The translations under genes were made by a program, and so were the position numbers. This document shows positions 7,963-17,300 of a stretch of 64,000 nt of DNA, in pieces. Position 1 is the stretch's first letter; each line of letters begins with the position of its first letter. This stretch comes from Kitasatospora sp. GP82 (GTDB lineage Bacteria; Actinomycetota; Actinomycetes; Streptomycetales; Streptomycetaceae): assembly GCF_029892105.1 (NCBI RefSeq), contig NZ_JARZAJ010000028.1, forward strand, positions 1-64,000. The letters run 5' to 3'. Under the pieces are notes generated by a model that saw only the letters and a program-made list of their open reading frames with translations, did no database searches and was not told where the DNA came from.

Positions 7963-9102
7963 TCAGAGCGCGCAGTAGGCGTTGACCAGGGCGGTGTCGG
8001 TGTCGGTCTGGCCGGCCGTGCCCGGGAGCAGGTGGAACTCGTTGTTGGCGTGCGCGACCTGCTTGGTGCCGTCGTCGCTGCTCAACCAGGTGCTGTAGTA
8101 GCCGAGTACGGCGCCGTTGTGCCACCAGACCCACTGGCCGCAGGGCAGTTGGGCGTGCTCGATGCCGAGGCCGTAGCCTGCGGTGCCGGTGCTGTTCACG
8201 GGCACCGTGGTCTTGAGTTCGGCCTCCTGGGCGGGCGGCAGCAGCTTCCCGGTCAGCAGCGCCCGGCTGAAGGCGGTGAGGTCGTCCAGGGTCGACACCA
8301 TCGCCCCCGCCGAGCCGAAGACCTGGACGTCGGAGACCGTGACGTCGTTGGTGTAGAAGACCACGGGGTGCACGTAGCCGTGCAGGTAGTTGCCGTACAG
8401 GTTCGGGTCGCTGGTCGGGAAGGTCGTGTTGGTCAGGCCGAGCGGTCCGATGATCCGGTTCTGGATCTCGGTGGCCGCGCTGTTGCCGGTGACGGCATTG
8501 ATCACCATGCCCGCCAGCACGTAGTTGGTGTTGGCGTAGGAGAACTTCTGGCCCGGCGCCGCGGTCGGCTTCTGCGATGCCAGGGCGATGTCCAGCAGCG
8601 TCTGCGGCGCCCAGGCCTGGTTCGGGTTGAGGTCGAGGACGTAGGGGCCGGACACCTGCGGGCTGTTGGCGTACTCGGGCAGGCCGGAGGTCTGGTTGAG
8701 CAGCTCGCGGATGGTGATCTTCGTGCCGTCGTAGCCGTTGGCGTTGACCGCCCCCGGCAGCCACTTGGCGACCGTGTCGTCCAGCGAGAGCCGGTGCTCG
8801 GCCTCCAGCTGGAGCAGCACCGTGGAGGTGAACGCCTTGGTGTTGCTGCCGATCCGGAACTGCGCCTTCGGGTCGGCGGGCATGCCGGTGGCGAGGTTGC
8901 CGGTGCCCGCGTGCACGTACTGGGTGGTGTCGCCCTGGCGGACCAGGCCGATCACGCCGGGGTATCCGTCGGCGACGCCCTGCTGGGCGCCGGCCTTGAG
9001 GATGCCGGCCGCGGTCGGCGTGTCCGCGTTCGCCGGGCCGACACCGGCCAGGGCGGCGAGCAGCAGCGTCGCGCTGACGGCGGTCAGACGTAGGGACTTC
9101 AT
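7963..9102 (-). CDS. Secreted SxxK serine hydrolase (DD-peptidase type)
   Basis: This 379-residue protein carries a Sec-type signal (1-26, cleavage near ANA-D), SNTK (Ser86, Lys89), YAN (Tyr189) and HNG (328-330), where family members more often have HxG with other middle residues. It resembles the protein at 2957-4126 in length and layout, including the LNQTSGLP and SAGAMVST segments. Such enzymes hydrolyse D-Ala-D-Ala peptides or related amides and esters in the wall compartment. The ATG has an AAGGAG upstream, and the gene is first in a probable two-gene operon with the esterase at 6846-7931. Confidence 0.85.
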   Translation of the reverse strand: MKSLRLTAVSATLLLAALAGVGPANADTPTAAGILKAGAQQGVADGYPGVIGLVRQGDTTQYVHAGTGNLATGMPADPKAQFRIGSNTKAFTSTVLLQLEAEHRLSLDDTVAKWLPGAVNANGYDGTKITIRELLNQTSGLPEYANSPQVSGPYVLDLNPNQAWAPQTLLDIALASQKPTAAPGQKFSYANTNYVLAGMVINAVTGNSAATEIQNRIIGPLGLTNTTFPTSDPNLYGNYLHGYVHPVVFYTNDVTVSDVQVFGSAGAMVSTLDDLTAFSRALLTGKLLPPAQEAELKTTVPVNSTGTAGYGLGIEHAQLPCGQWVWWHNGAVLGYYSTWLSSDDGTKQVAHANNEFHLLPGTAGQTDTDTALVNAYCAL

Positions 9103-9362
9103 CGGACTCCTTCATCCACGGGTCGTCATGGCTCCGGTGCGGGTTGACGCGGCGTCGGGGCGCCGCTGACCGGGCACTTCGATGCTGGTGCCCGGTCAAC
9201 CCGGCGGACAGGCCAAGGCACCGGCCATCCATGGCCGGTCGTCACGAGGGCCTCTGCGCGGTCGTCCGCGCTTGTCGTCCGTGCTGGTTGTCCGTGCTGG
9301 TTGTCCTCGTCGGTGGTTCGCGCCGGCCGGCCCGCGCCAGGGGGACGGCCGGCCGCGCGTCG

Positions 9363-11846
9363 TCACGACGAGCCGTTCCGCGCGGAGGGGAAGCTGGCCG
9401 GCCGGTACTTGGCCTGCTGCTGGCGGAAGGTGCGGCCGAGGTGGTGTTGCAGCCGGACGTGGCGGAACTGGTACACCGCACCGGTCTGGCGCAGCACGCC
9501 GCGGTGGTAGGCGTCGTCCAGGAAGGCGACCGTGTCCCAGGGCAGCTTGCCGGTCAGCGGCAGCCAGATCCGGGACAGTACGACCCACTGCCCCCAGGCG
9601 GTGAAGGCGAGGGCGTAGGAGACCGCACCGCCGATCCCGCCGACCGCGCCGATGAGGATCCCGTCCGACAGCGCCCAGTTCAGCGGCCCCAGCAGGCGCT
9701 GGAGCAGGTCGATGATCAGGCGCCCGCCGAAGGCGATCGCCAGGGTGAGCAGTGGCGCCAGGACGAGGATCTGCCGGCCCACCGTCGCGCGGTTGGCGGA
9801 CAGCAGGCTGACCGGGGTGGCTGCGGAGGTGACGTCCACCGGCGCCTCGAGTGAGGCCATCAGCCCGAAGACCAGCCCGGCGGCCGTGCCGAAGATCAGC
9901 CCGAAGCAGACCATGTTGATCAGGGTGGCTTCGATCACGTGCGGATTGGTGAGCGGGAGCCCCGGATACAGCGCGCGCTCCAGGGCGAGCGCGCACGCGC
10001 ATCCGACGCCCATGACCGATCCGCCGAGCAGGCCGTCCCCGAACCGGGCGGCGAACGTGCGGAACGTCCGCCGCCCGAAGCCGCGGTGGGTCCCGGGCAG
10101 CCGCAACCGCACGCGGGCCGGTTCGAAGGCCGGACCGCCGCGGTAGGCGACCATGACCGCGTACACGCAGCCGAAGGCGAGGCCGGCAACCGGCCCCATC
10201 AGGGCCCCCTGGAGGAGGATCTCGCCGAGCTCGGCCCGGATGAACAGCGCGCAGACGAGCCAGTCGGCCAGGGTGATGCTCAGCGCGGTCGCCAGCACGA
10301 CGGCGATGATCCGGGTCGAGCGCCGCAGCGAGTCGCTGATCCGCCACCAGGCGAGGTCCTGCTGGTCGAGATCGAGCCGCACCAGGTGGTGGGCCAGGTA
10401 GCCGAGCCACTGCTGGGCGCGCTCCGGATCCCAGCTGCGCTGCCGGCGCTGGTGGCCGCGGGCGACCTGCTCTGGGACGCGGCGCCGGTAGACCGCCGGA
10501 ACGAAGCCCGCCAGCAGGTGCTCCTCGAGGGAGCGCGCGGTGGGGAAACGGGTGGTGTCCAGGAGTTCGGCCGGATCCCGGTCGGGCGCCTCGCTGTACA
10601 TGGTGCGCGCCAGGATGACCATGAGCGGGGTGGTGAGTACGGCGGCGAGGTTCGCGCCGGCCGGGGTTTCCCGGGCGCGCAGTTCGTCGAGGACGGCGTC
10701 CCACACGGCCCCGGCGCCGCCGTCGCCGCTGCCGTCGCCGTGGCTGTGGCCTTGGCCTTGGCCGTCGCCGTGGCCGTCGCCGTGGCCGTCGCCGTGGCCG
10801 ACCGCGCGGGCGGTACGGGGCAGGTAACCGACGAGGTTGTCGAGGGTGAGGTCGGTGAGCTCGATCCCGGCCGCCCAGACCAGCGGTGCGTGCGCCGCCT
10901 GGACGGCTTCGGCGAACTCGCCGCGGCGGCTGGTGAGGACCAGCGGCAGCGAGGTGGCGTTCAGTGCCTCAAGTGCCTCGCGCCGCAAGCCCTCCGCTAT
11001 CTCGTCGAATCCGTCGAGCACCGGAAGGATGAGGTCGGCGTCGACCATCGCGGCGGCCAGGGTCGAGCCGCCGGGGCTCCGGCGGGCCAGGTGCGGGTGG
11101 TCGCGCAGCAGCCGGCCGATCAGCCAGTCCCGCAGCGCCGCGGTGGTCGGGTCCCAGGAGCCGAGGCTGAAGATGACCGGCACCCGTCCGGGGAGGGTCC
11201 GGGCCGCCAGGACGTCCAGGACGAACCTGATCGTGAGGATCGACTTTCCCGAGCCGGCCCGGCCGAGTATCACCAACCGCCCGGACGAGATCCGCCGGTA
11301 GACCTCCGCCACGCTCCGCAGGTCACCGCTCAGGTCCACCTGTTGCGGCGCGGCGCCCGGCCCGAGGCGCTGGATGTTCTCCGAACGGTCCGTCAGACCC
11401 GTCGGCGCCTGCTGCCAGCGGACCGGCAGCGGGAACGGGTCGTGGACCCGGCGCTGCTCCTCCTCGCGCCGCCAGCGGCGCCGTATCTCCCGCGCCAGCT
11501 CCTGCACTGCCTCGGCGAGCTCACCGTGGGCCGGCAGCGGTGCGGGAGCCGCAAAGGGCGGCGGTACGTGCTCTGCCTCGGGCAGTACGGGCGCGGCCTC
11601 CGCCGCTCCGGAAGCCCCGCCCTGCGCTCTCGCGAGCATGGCCGCCAGCAGTCGGCGGTCCTCCTGCCCGAGGTCCAGCGCGTCCGCCAGCAGGTTCACC
11701 GTGCCCAGCCGGTGGTCGGTGGATTTGCCGGTCTCCAGTCGGCGAATGGTGCGAACGCTCACCCCGGACCGTTCCGCCACATGCTCCTGCGTCAGCCCCG
11801 CCTGACGGCGCAGCTGGCGCAGCATCGTGCCGAGCTGATCAGTCAC
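9363..11846 (-). CDS. XRE-NACHT NTPase with C-terminal membrane domain
   Basis: This 827-residue protein starts at a GTG. Domains in order: an XRE helix-turn-helix (about 5-60, LRRQAGLTQEHVAERSGVSV), a linker, a NACHT-type STAND NTPase with P-loop GRAGSGKS (195-202) and Walker B LILPVLDGFDEI (272-283), a low-complexity GHGD-rich linker (350-377), then several predicted membrane helices from about residue 500. Cytoplasmic NACHT proteins act as signal switches, some in phage defence; joined to an HTH and a membrane domain the role is unknown. It could be a membrane-bound sensor or pore-type effector. The gene stands alone; plus-strand small membrane protein genes begin 250 bases from its start. 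Confidence 0.75.
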   Translation of the reverse strand: MTDQLGTMLRQLRRQAGLTQEHVAERSGVSVRTIRRLETGKSTDHRLGTVNLLADALDLGQEDRRLLAAMLARAQGGASGAAEAAPVLPEAEHVPPPFAAPAPLPAHGELAEAVQELAREIRRRWRREEEQRRVHDPFPLPVRWQQAPTGLTDRSENIQRLGPGAAPQQVDLSGDLRSVAEVYRRISSGRLVILGRAGSGKSILTIRFVLDVLAARTLPGRVPVIFSLGSWDPTTAALRDWLIGRLLRDHPHLARRSPGGSTLAAAMVDADLILPVLDGFDEIAEGLRREALEALNATSLPLVLTSRRGEFAEAVQAAHAPLVWAAGIELTDLTLDNLVGYLPRTARAVGHGDGHGDGHGDGQGQGHSHGDGSGDGGAGAVWDAVLDELRARETPAGANLAAVLTTPLMVILARTMYSEAPDRDPAELLDTTRFPTARSLEEHLLAGFVPAVYRRRVPEQVARGHQRRQRSWDPERAQQWLGYLAHHLVRLDLDQQDLAWWRISDSLRRSTRIIAVVLATALSITLADWLVCALFIRAELGEILLQGALMGPVAGLAFGCVYAVMVAYRGGPAFEPARVRLRLPGTHRGFGRRTFRTFAARFGDGLLGGSVMGVGCACALALERALYPGLPLTNPHVIEATLINMVCFGLIFGTAAGLVFGLMASLEAPVDVTSAATPVSLLSANRATVGRQILVLAPLLTLAIAFGGRLIIDLLQRLLGPLNWALSDGILIGAVGGIGGAVSYALAFTAWGQWVVLSRIWLPLTGKLPWDTVAFLDDAYHRGVLRQTGAVYQFRHVRLQHHLGRTFRQQQAKYRPASFPSARNGSS
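10730..10800. repeat. 12-bp tandem repeat in the NACHT gene
   Basis: The unit GCCGTCGCCGTG is perfect from 10761 to 10800 (about 3.3 copies) with imperfect copies upstream. On the minus strand it encodes the GHGD repeats between the NACHT and membrane parts. Twelve-base units keep the frame, so copy number can vary without breaking the protein. Confidence 0.75.
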
Positions 11847-12093
11847 CGGTTCACTTCCCCCTACTCGCCAGTATCGCCGCCCGTGAGCCTACCGGTACGG
11901 CCGGTCATAAATGGCCGGTGCTCTGGCCTGGTCGCTGACCAGCGGGAACCCGACGATCGGTGGTGCCGGGGGGTGGCCGTGCGGACCGTGACAGGCCGCA
12001 GGGCCGCCACCCCCCATCGCCCCACCACCCCATCACCACCAGGGATGACGCGTGTCGAAGACGCGCGAGCGAGAACGGAGGAGTCGGATCCGT

Positions 12094-12720
12094 ATGGCAG
12101 ACACCGAACAGCACAGGGCCCGGTCAGCGAGCGCGCGGACCTCGCCGGAGGCCGTCCCCGAGGCCGCTCCCGAGGCCGTCCCCGAGACCGTCCCCGAAGA
12201 GGTCGCCCGGCTGGCTGCGGCCCGGGGGCTCGGCGAGCTTGTCGACGTCCGGCGCGGCGTCTCGGCCACGCGCGCGGTGACCGTGGGGTGGGGCACCGCC
12301 ACCGTCTCCCTGGTACTGACGCTCGCGCTGGGCTTCGAGACCTCCCGGACCCCGGCGTTCTCCCTCGCCCACTCGCTACTGCACGCGCTCACCCTCGCCT
12401 TCCTGTTCACGGCCGTCGGCGGGATCGGCTACGGCGTGCGGGGCCTCGTCGCCGGCACTCGGACGCACTACCTGTACGCGGACGGAATCGTGCACGCCAC
12501 CAGGTCCGGCCCCCAGGCCGTCGCGTGGCCGGAGGTGACCTGGCTCAAGAGCGTCCACCAGCGCGGCGACCAGAGCACGGTGGGCCGGGTCGTCGGGTAC
12601 CGGCTGGAGGCCGGCGACGGCACGTCGTTCCTCATCCCCCTGGTCCTGGTGGACGGCCGCAACGCGTTCGTCGACAAGGTCGTCGCCGCCATGCGCCAGC
12701 ACGACCGTCCGATCGTCTGA
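12094..12720 (+). CDS. Membrane protein with acidic-proline repeats
   Basis: The ATG at 12094 is preferred because GGAGGAG lies 10 bases upstream; a GTG at 12052 would add 14 residues. The protein of about 208 residues has EAVPEAAPEAVPETVPEE repeats near the N-terminus, two membrane helices (VGWGTATVSLVLTLALGF, and LLHALTLAFLFTAVGGIGYGV), and a soluble C-terminal part (HYLYADGIVHAT, YRLEAGDGTSFLIPLVLVDGRNAFVD) with a PH-like strand pattern. I do not recognise a named family. It is followed by two more small membrane protein genes, probably one operon. Confidence 0.65.
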   Translation: MADTEQHRARSASARTSPEAVPEAAPEAVPETVPEEVARLAAARGLGELVDVRRGVSATRAVTVGWGTATVSLVLTLALGFETSRTPAFSLAHSLLHALTLAFLFTAVGGIGYGVRGLVAGTRTHYLYADGIVHATRSGPQAVAWPEVTWLKSVHQRGDQSTVGRVVGYRLEAGDGTSFLIPLVLVDGRNAFVDKVVAAMRQHDRPIV

Positions 12721-12734
12721 TCGTCTGATCGTCT
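12711..12734 (+). repeat. Triple 8-bp tandem repeat at a gene junction
   Basis: GATCGTCT is repeated three times (12711-12718, 12719-12726, 12727-12734). The first copy overlaps the stop codon of the upstream gene, and the last abuts the GAGGAG ribosome-binding site of the next. Because 8 is not a multiple of 3, the repeat places TGA in every frame. Confidence 0.85.
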
Positions 12735-12745
12735 GAGGAGTTCAC

Positions 12746-13321
12746 ATGACCACCGCCGACAACAACGACGCCGCCCCGTCCACCGACCCGGCCGCCGCCC
12801 GGCCGCCGTACGCGAGCGCCGCCGCGCCGTACACCGTCGTCTCCCCCGGGCAGCGGGCCATCTGGGAGGCCAAGGGCAGGCGCGCCATCGGCTTCGGGGT
12901 GACATGGCTGCTCGGCGGCCTGCTCGTGGACTCCTACACCAAGGGCGAGTTCAACGTCACCCACCAGAGTGCCGAGGGCGACGAAACCGTCACCCGGACC
13001 TACGTCTTCGGCGGCGTCGACTTCACCGGCGTCTCCTTCCTCCCTGCCAGTCCCGCCCAGTTCCGCACCCAGTGGCCCCAACTGACCGACCAGGTCCGCA
13101 CCTCGCTCGGCGCCCCCGCCCAGGACCCCCAAGCCGGCCAGGCCTGGCTCGGCAAAGACACCCTGGGTTCGGCGGACCTCACCGGGGCCGAAACCCCCAG
13201 CCGCGTCTGGACCTCCCTCCAACCCGCCATGCCGTGGCTCCTGATCGCCGTGGGCATCGCGACCCTGGCCGCGATGCAGCTCGTCGTACGCCGCCACACC
13301 CGCCACCGCCCCGGCCGCTGA
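12746..13321 (+). CDS. Two-helix membrane protein of unknown function
   Basis: This 191-residue protein has an alanine- and proline-rich N-terminus, a hydrophobic segment at about 48-62 (IGFGVTWLLGGLLVD), an extracytoplasmic-type middle domain (about 70-150, with YVFGGVDFTGVSF) and a second helix near 160-180 (MPWLLIAVGIATLAAMQLVV) before a basic tail. GAGGAG lies 6-8 bases before the ATG. It probably belongs to an operon with the genes at 12094 and 13362. No family is recognised. Confidence 0.65.
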   Translation: MTTADNNDAAPSTDPAAARPPYASAAAPYTVVSPGQRAIWEAKGRRAIGFGVTWLLGGLLVDSYTKGEFNVTHQSAEGDETVTRTYVFGGVDFTGVSFLPASPAQFRTQWPQLTDQVRTSLGAPAQDPQAGQAWLGKDTLGSADLTGAETPSRVWTSLQPAMPWLLIAVGIATLAAMQLVVRRHTRHRPGR

Positions 13322-13361
13322 CCCGCCGCCCCTCCGGCAGGGCAACGTCCGAGGAGTCAAC

Positions 13362-13589
13362 ATGGCATACCGCTACTGGTGCGGCGAGTGCGGCTTCAAA
13401 ACCCCCTGGCTCAGCCGGCCCCAGGGCGAACAGCAGCAGATCCACCACTACGCCAAACGCCACCCCGGCATCCCACCCGGCGGCCATGTCGAGATCAACC
13501 GCAGAAAGCCCGACAGACGACCCGGCTGCCTCCACCTGACAACGCTCGCCCTCCTACTGCTGATCCTCGCAGCCGCGTGCCATCACTAG
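13362..13589 (+). CDS. Small zinc-ribbon-like membrane-tail protein
   Basis: This 75-residue protein begins with YRYWCGECGFKTPW, a CxxC pair of zinc-ribbon type, then an HHYAKRHPG segment that could provide further metal ligands, and ends in one hydrophobic helix (TLALLLLILAAAC). GAGGAG precedes the ATG. It lies 40 bases after the two-helix membrane protein and so may be the last gene of that operon. The function is unknown. Confidence 0.65.
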   Translation: MAYRYWCGECGFKTPWLSRPQGEQQQIHHYAKRHPGIPPGGHVEINRRKPDRRPGCLHLTTLALLLLILAAACHH

Positions 13590-13608
13590 ATGATCGATTC
13601 CAAGGGGT

Positions 13609-13930
13609 TCAGTGGTCGTAGGCGGTCAGGGCTCGCATGACCGGCTGGTCGGTGTGATCGTTGTGCCAGATGGCGGCGGTGAGCGCGAGGATGCGTTGCA
13701 GAACGCGGACGGCCACGCCGCCGGGAGTGCGGCCGCGGTGTCGTTCGAGGTCGAGTTGGCCCTTGAAGGTCTCGTTGATCGATTCGATGACCTGCCGCAG
13801 CGGCTTGAACAGCTATGATCCGGGCCGCTCGGCCTCGCCCTTGCGGGTCGGCCGCAGCAGTCGGATGTCCAGACCGACGAGGCATGGAGCCAGATCTGCC
13901 AGCGCACCGGAACGCGCCCGGGGAAGGACC
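13609..13930 (-). pseudogene. IS982-family transposase C-terminal remnant
   Basis: The minus-strand frame ends at TGA 13609-13611 with MRALTAYDH and contains LFKPLRQVIESINETFKGQ, LDLERHRGRTPGGVAVRV and ILALTAAIWHNDH, the recognisable tail of streptomycete IS982 transposases. A TAG interrupts the frame just before LFKPLRQ, and residues upstream (VGLDIRLLRPTRKGEAE) continue the family pattern. The N-terminal two thirds are missing where the plus-strand TniQ-like gene begins, so the element is broken and inactive. Confidence 0.7.
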
Positions 13931-13941
13931 CTCGCACGCGC

Positions 13942-15069
13942 ATGGTCCGGTGCCTGCTCTTCGAGCAGCTCAGCGGCCTCCCGGACACACTCGCCTCGCC
14001 CTCCTATCGACCAGACCGCGAACTACGGGCCAGGAAGGACCGGTTCGCCGCTCAGCTCACCCCCGAGCTGGCCGCCGAGCTCGACCGGCACGCGCAAGGC
14101 TTTCTCCACGACCACCAGATTCGCGACGAACCCGTCACATGGGAGCCACCCCTCGACCTCTTGACCGGCCTCCAACTGCCTGGCCCGGACCTATCGAAGA
14201 CCGACGTCGAAGCCGTGCACCGGTTGATCCGCAACGACGGACTCAGCGTCACCGATGCAGCCGAAACGCTCGGAACAAGCCCCGGCGCTGTCCGCCACGT
14301 GCTGCGACAGAATCCAGCACCACTCCTCGCACCCCCGCGCATCTGGGGGAAGGGCCACGCCGGCCACTTCACCCCCACGACTGCGGCCCTGCCCAGCAGC
14401 GAGGAGCTCACCTCCCTCTACCTGGATCAGCGACTATCCCTCAAGACCATCGCCAGGAGGCACGAGGTCAGCAGCCCGGTGATCGCCCGCCTCGCCCACG
14501 AGTACGGCATCACCCTTCGACAACAGGGCGAGCACATGCGCCGCCACGAGGCCATCTCGCGGGAGTGGCTCTTCGAGGAGTACGTCACGAAGGGCCGAAC
14601 CCTCCCCGAGATCGCCCGGGACAAGGGCATGAGTGGCTCCAACATGGCCCGTTGGGCACACATCCACCGGATTCCCCTACGGCCACGCGGCGGAGCGAGC
14701 CACCGCACCGCGCTGGCTGTTGAGTCCAGGTTCGAGAACGTTCCCGAGCTCCTTCACCCAGCCCTACACGGGCCCGAATGCGAACAGCGATTGCTCCGAT
14801 TCGCCGCGGCGACTGCGTACCCCAGCATCGCGGACGCGGCCAAGGAGCTCGGCCTCAACGTCATCACCCTCGGAACCCAGATCCGGCATCTCGAACGGGA
14901 CCTCGGGCAACCGCTTCTGATCCGCGCGCAGAGACGCACCCCGATGAGGATCACCCCGTTCGGAGACGAGATTCTCATGGCGCTGACCGAGGCAGGATGG
15001 ATCAATCCCGCACGTCGACTGGCGGACGAGGTGCTAATCGGGGAGTCGGCGCCCCAACTGTCTGAGTGA
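13942..15069 (+). pseudogene. TniQ-like protein, probably 5'-truncated
   Basis: The 375-residue product has several helix-turn-helix segments (SVTDAAETLGTSPGAVRHVLRQ, SLKTIARRHEVSSPVIARLAHEYG, TLPEIARDKGMSGSNMARW) and a C-terminal LysR-like HTH ending DLGQPLLIRAQRRTPMRITPFG. This matches the C-terminal half of actinobacterial TniQ-like target-selection proteins of Tn7-like elements. The usual N-terminal TniQ zinc-binding domain is missing; the frame begins where the IS982 remnant ends, so the true start is probably lost. TniQ proteins guide transposition to target DNA. A TnsA-like remnant lies at 650-1237, but no TnsB or TnsC gene is present. Confidence 0.55.
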
Positions 15070-15094
15070 GATGTCGGACCAGTAGGTTCGCCAG

Positions 15095-15298
15095 GTGACC
15101 GCTGAAGCCCTGCACCGATTGACCAGCGCCGAATACGCCGATGTTTGGGACCGCTTCGATGCCGCGTTCGACTTCCGGCCCAGCATGCACGTCTTCCCCG
15201 GCATCACAGAGCCTTCGCCATCGGTCACTTGGAGCCTCGACGCGCTGAACGACGACCCTGGACACCGCAAGCTCGACCACCTGGTCGACCCCCCTCTC
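15095..15298 (+). pseudogene. DUF2716-like gene 5' fragment
   Basis: From a GTG at 15095 the frame reads LTSAEYADVWDRFDAAFDFRPS, then FPGITEPSPSVTWSLDALNDDP, which is the start of DUF2716-type proteins of unknown function. After about residue 66 the resemblance ends and the sequence passes into the insertion sequence carrying an IS3 orfA. The gene was therefore cut by that insertion; its 3' part was not found. Confidence 0.5.
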
Positions 15299-15716
15299 CG
15301 ACAGTCTCGACTGAGACGCCCTGTATGTCGGGTTAGTCTGGATGGCGAGGCAGAGGAGATTCCCCCGGCATGGCCAGCACCACCAATCCCGACCCGGCAC
15401 CGAAGCCGAAGCGGCGGACGTTCTCACCGGAGTACAAACTGCGGATCGTCGCCGAGTACGACGCCGCCCCCAAGGGCGAGAAGGGCGCGATCCTGCGCCG
15501 CGAGCGGCTCTACCACTCCCACATCATCGAGTGGCGCCAAGCCCGCGACGCCGGGGCAATGGCCACCCTGACCGACCGGCGGACCTCACCGGCCCGGCCG
15601 AAGAAGGCCGCCGAGCAAGCCGAGCTGGAACGCCTGCGCAAGAAGGTCGCCCGCCTGGAGAAGGACGTCGCCCAGCGCGACGCCGCCCTGGCCGTGCTGG
15701 GAAAAGCGTCGGCGCT

Positions 15717-15732
15717 CTTGGCTTGAGATTTA
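15717..15732. repeat. Left target duplication and terminal repeat of IS701-like element
   Basis: The direct repeat CTTGG (15717-15721) is followed at once by the terminal inverted repeat CTTGAGATTTA (15722-15732), whose exact complement closes the element at 17285-17295. Confidence 0.85.
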
Positions 15733-17295
15733 AGCTCGACAAGATCATCTCTCGTCGGGGTTCGTCGTTCTCCTGACAGCAGGCGCGGCCGTCCGTGATC
15801 CTTCGGAGTGTCGAGCTCGAAGTGTCACAAGAACGGCCGCTGTGATGAGTGTTGTTGATGACGCAGCCCGCGTCGAGTCCCTGTCCGCATTGTCCCGGTT
15901 CCGTGCCGGCTACTACGCATGCCTGCCCGCCCGGGCCGACACGCTGTTCGACCTGACCGACGCCGTGCTGTGCGCCGAAGGTCCCGTCACCTCGCTTGTC
16001 GAACTGTCACTGCAGTCAAACTTCCGACGCGGTCACGGCGCGCTGTACGACGCCCTGGCCCGCGGAGCGGTCGACGAGGAGCGGCTGCGATCCCTACTGG
16101 TAGACCAACTCCCGGACGGCCCCTTGATGTTCGACGTCGATGCCTCGACGTATCCCAGGCCGAGCGCGGAGTGCTCACCAGGCCGCGGGCACCCGCCGTG
16201 CCGCTGCGACGGCGACCGCAAGACCATCCCCGGCTGGCAGTTCCAGTGGATCACCGGCCTGGAGTGGGGCTCGACCTCCTGGACACTTCCTGTCGACGTG
16301 GCCCGCATCCCGCCCGCATCCTGCCCGGTGTCAGCAACCGCCGAGCAGATCCGCCGCGTCGCGCACCATCTCGACAATCTGGGCAGACTCCGAATTGACG
16401 GCCAGGCAGCACCGCTCTTCATCCTCGACCAGGGCTACAGCGCCTCCGGCCTCACCCACGCTCTGGCGAACGTGCCGGTGCAACTGCTGGTCCGCATCGC
16501 CGGGGACCGCGTCTTCTACGACGGCCGCCCGGGACCGCGCAAGCCCGGCCCCGGCCGAAACGGCGTGCACGGCCACCGCTTCGAGCTGACTGCACCGGTC
16601 AACCTGCGCCGCCCCGACCAGGTGCTCGTCGTCCCCGACACCCGCCGCTACGGCCGTGTCGAGGTTCGCGCCTGGCACCACATGCATCAGAAGGTCCAGC
16701 GCAACGGCTACTTCGCCGACCAATACCCGCAGCTCAACACGCGTCTGCCCGTGATCGAGGGCACGGTGATCGAGGTTCGGGTCGAGCGGCTGCCCGACGG
16801 TCGCAGCCCGCACCGCACGATGTGACTCTGGCACACCGACTCCACCGGGACCCTGCCGGACCTCGACGTGCTGTGGCGGTCCTACCTGCGGCGATTCGAC
16901 ATGGAGCACACCTTCCGACTGCTGAAGTCGGAACACGGCTGGACCGCCGCGCGCGTACGCACTCCCGAGCAGGCCCTGCGCTGGACCCGGATCGTCGCCG
17001 TCGCCTACGTCCAGCTCCGTCTCGCCCGCCACCTCATCGCCGATCTGCGCCGGCCGTGGGAGAAGCCGCCCCGGCCGGGGCGTGGACTGAGCCCGCACCG
17101 AGTGCGTCGCGGATATCGGCATCTGCGTGACCGACTGGGCACCCCGAGCCGTCTGCCGAAAACCAGCACCCCCGGCCCCGGCCGACCCCGAGGGAGCAAG
17201 AACGCCCCAGCTCAACGACACCCCGTCGCCACAAAAACCGTCAAAACGGACACCGGGAAGGCCAAGGGACGTAAGAAGAAGGCCTAAATCTCAAG
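15722..17295 (+). mobile_element. IS701-like insertion sequence inside IS3 orfA
   Basis: The element is 1574 bases long, bounded by perfect 11-bp inverted repeats and flanked by a 5-bp CTTGG duplication. It carries one transposase gene (15845-17287) broken by an in-frame stop. Removal of the element restores the host orfA, which proves the boundaries. Confidence 0.85.
15845..17287 (+). pseudogene. IS701-like transposase with internal nonsense codon
   Basis: One frame runs from ATG 15845 (GTG 15842 is also possible) to TAA 17285-17287 except for a TGA at 16823-16825. Upstream are FDVDASTYPRP, LFILDQGYSA and ELTAPVNLRRPDQ; downstream are YLRRFDMEHTFRLLKSEHGW, which carries the last catalytic-type acidic residue, and a basic tail. 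The context HRTM-stop-LWH corresponds to HRTM-W-LWH in relatives, so TGG has probably become TGA. Of about 480 codons, the C-terminal third is lost from the translated product. Family position (transposases of the IS701-like NF041680 type) is from memory. Confidence 0.8.
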
Positions 17296-17300
17296 CTTGG
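17285..17300. repeat. Right terminal repeat and target duplication of IS701-like element
   Basis: TAAATCTCAAG (17285-17295) is the exact inverted copy of the left end, and CTTGG (17296-17300) repeats the left flank. The transposase stop codon TAA overlaps this end. Confidence 0.85.

Noticed and set aside
10761-10800. Possible CRISPR-like short repeat
   Set aside because: The unit is 12 bases with no spacers and codes for GHGD repeats; it is an in-gene tandem repeat.
9939-12728. 929-codon plus-strand open frame
   Set aside because: It is the complement of the NACHT gene, whose motifs are clear; the plus-strand translation is Arg/Pro/Gly-rich noise.
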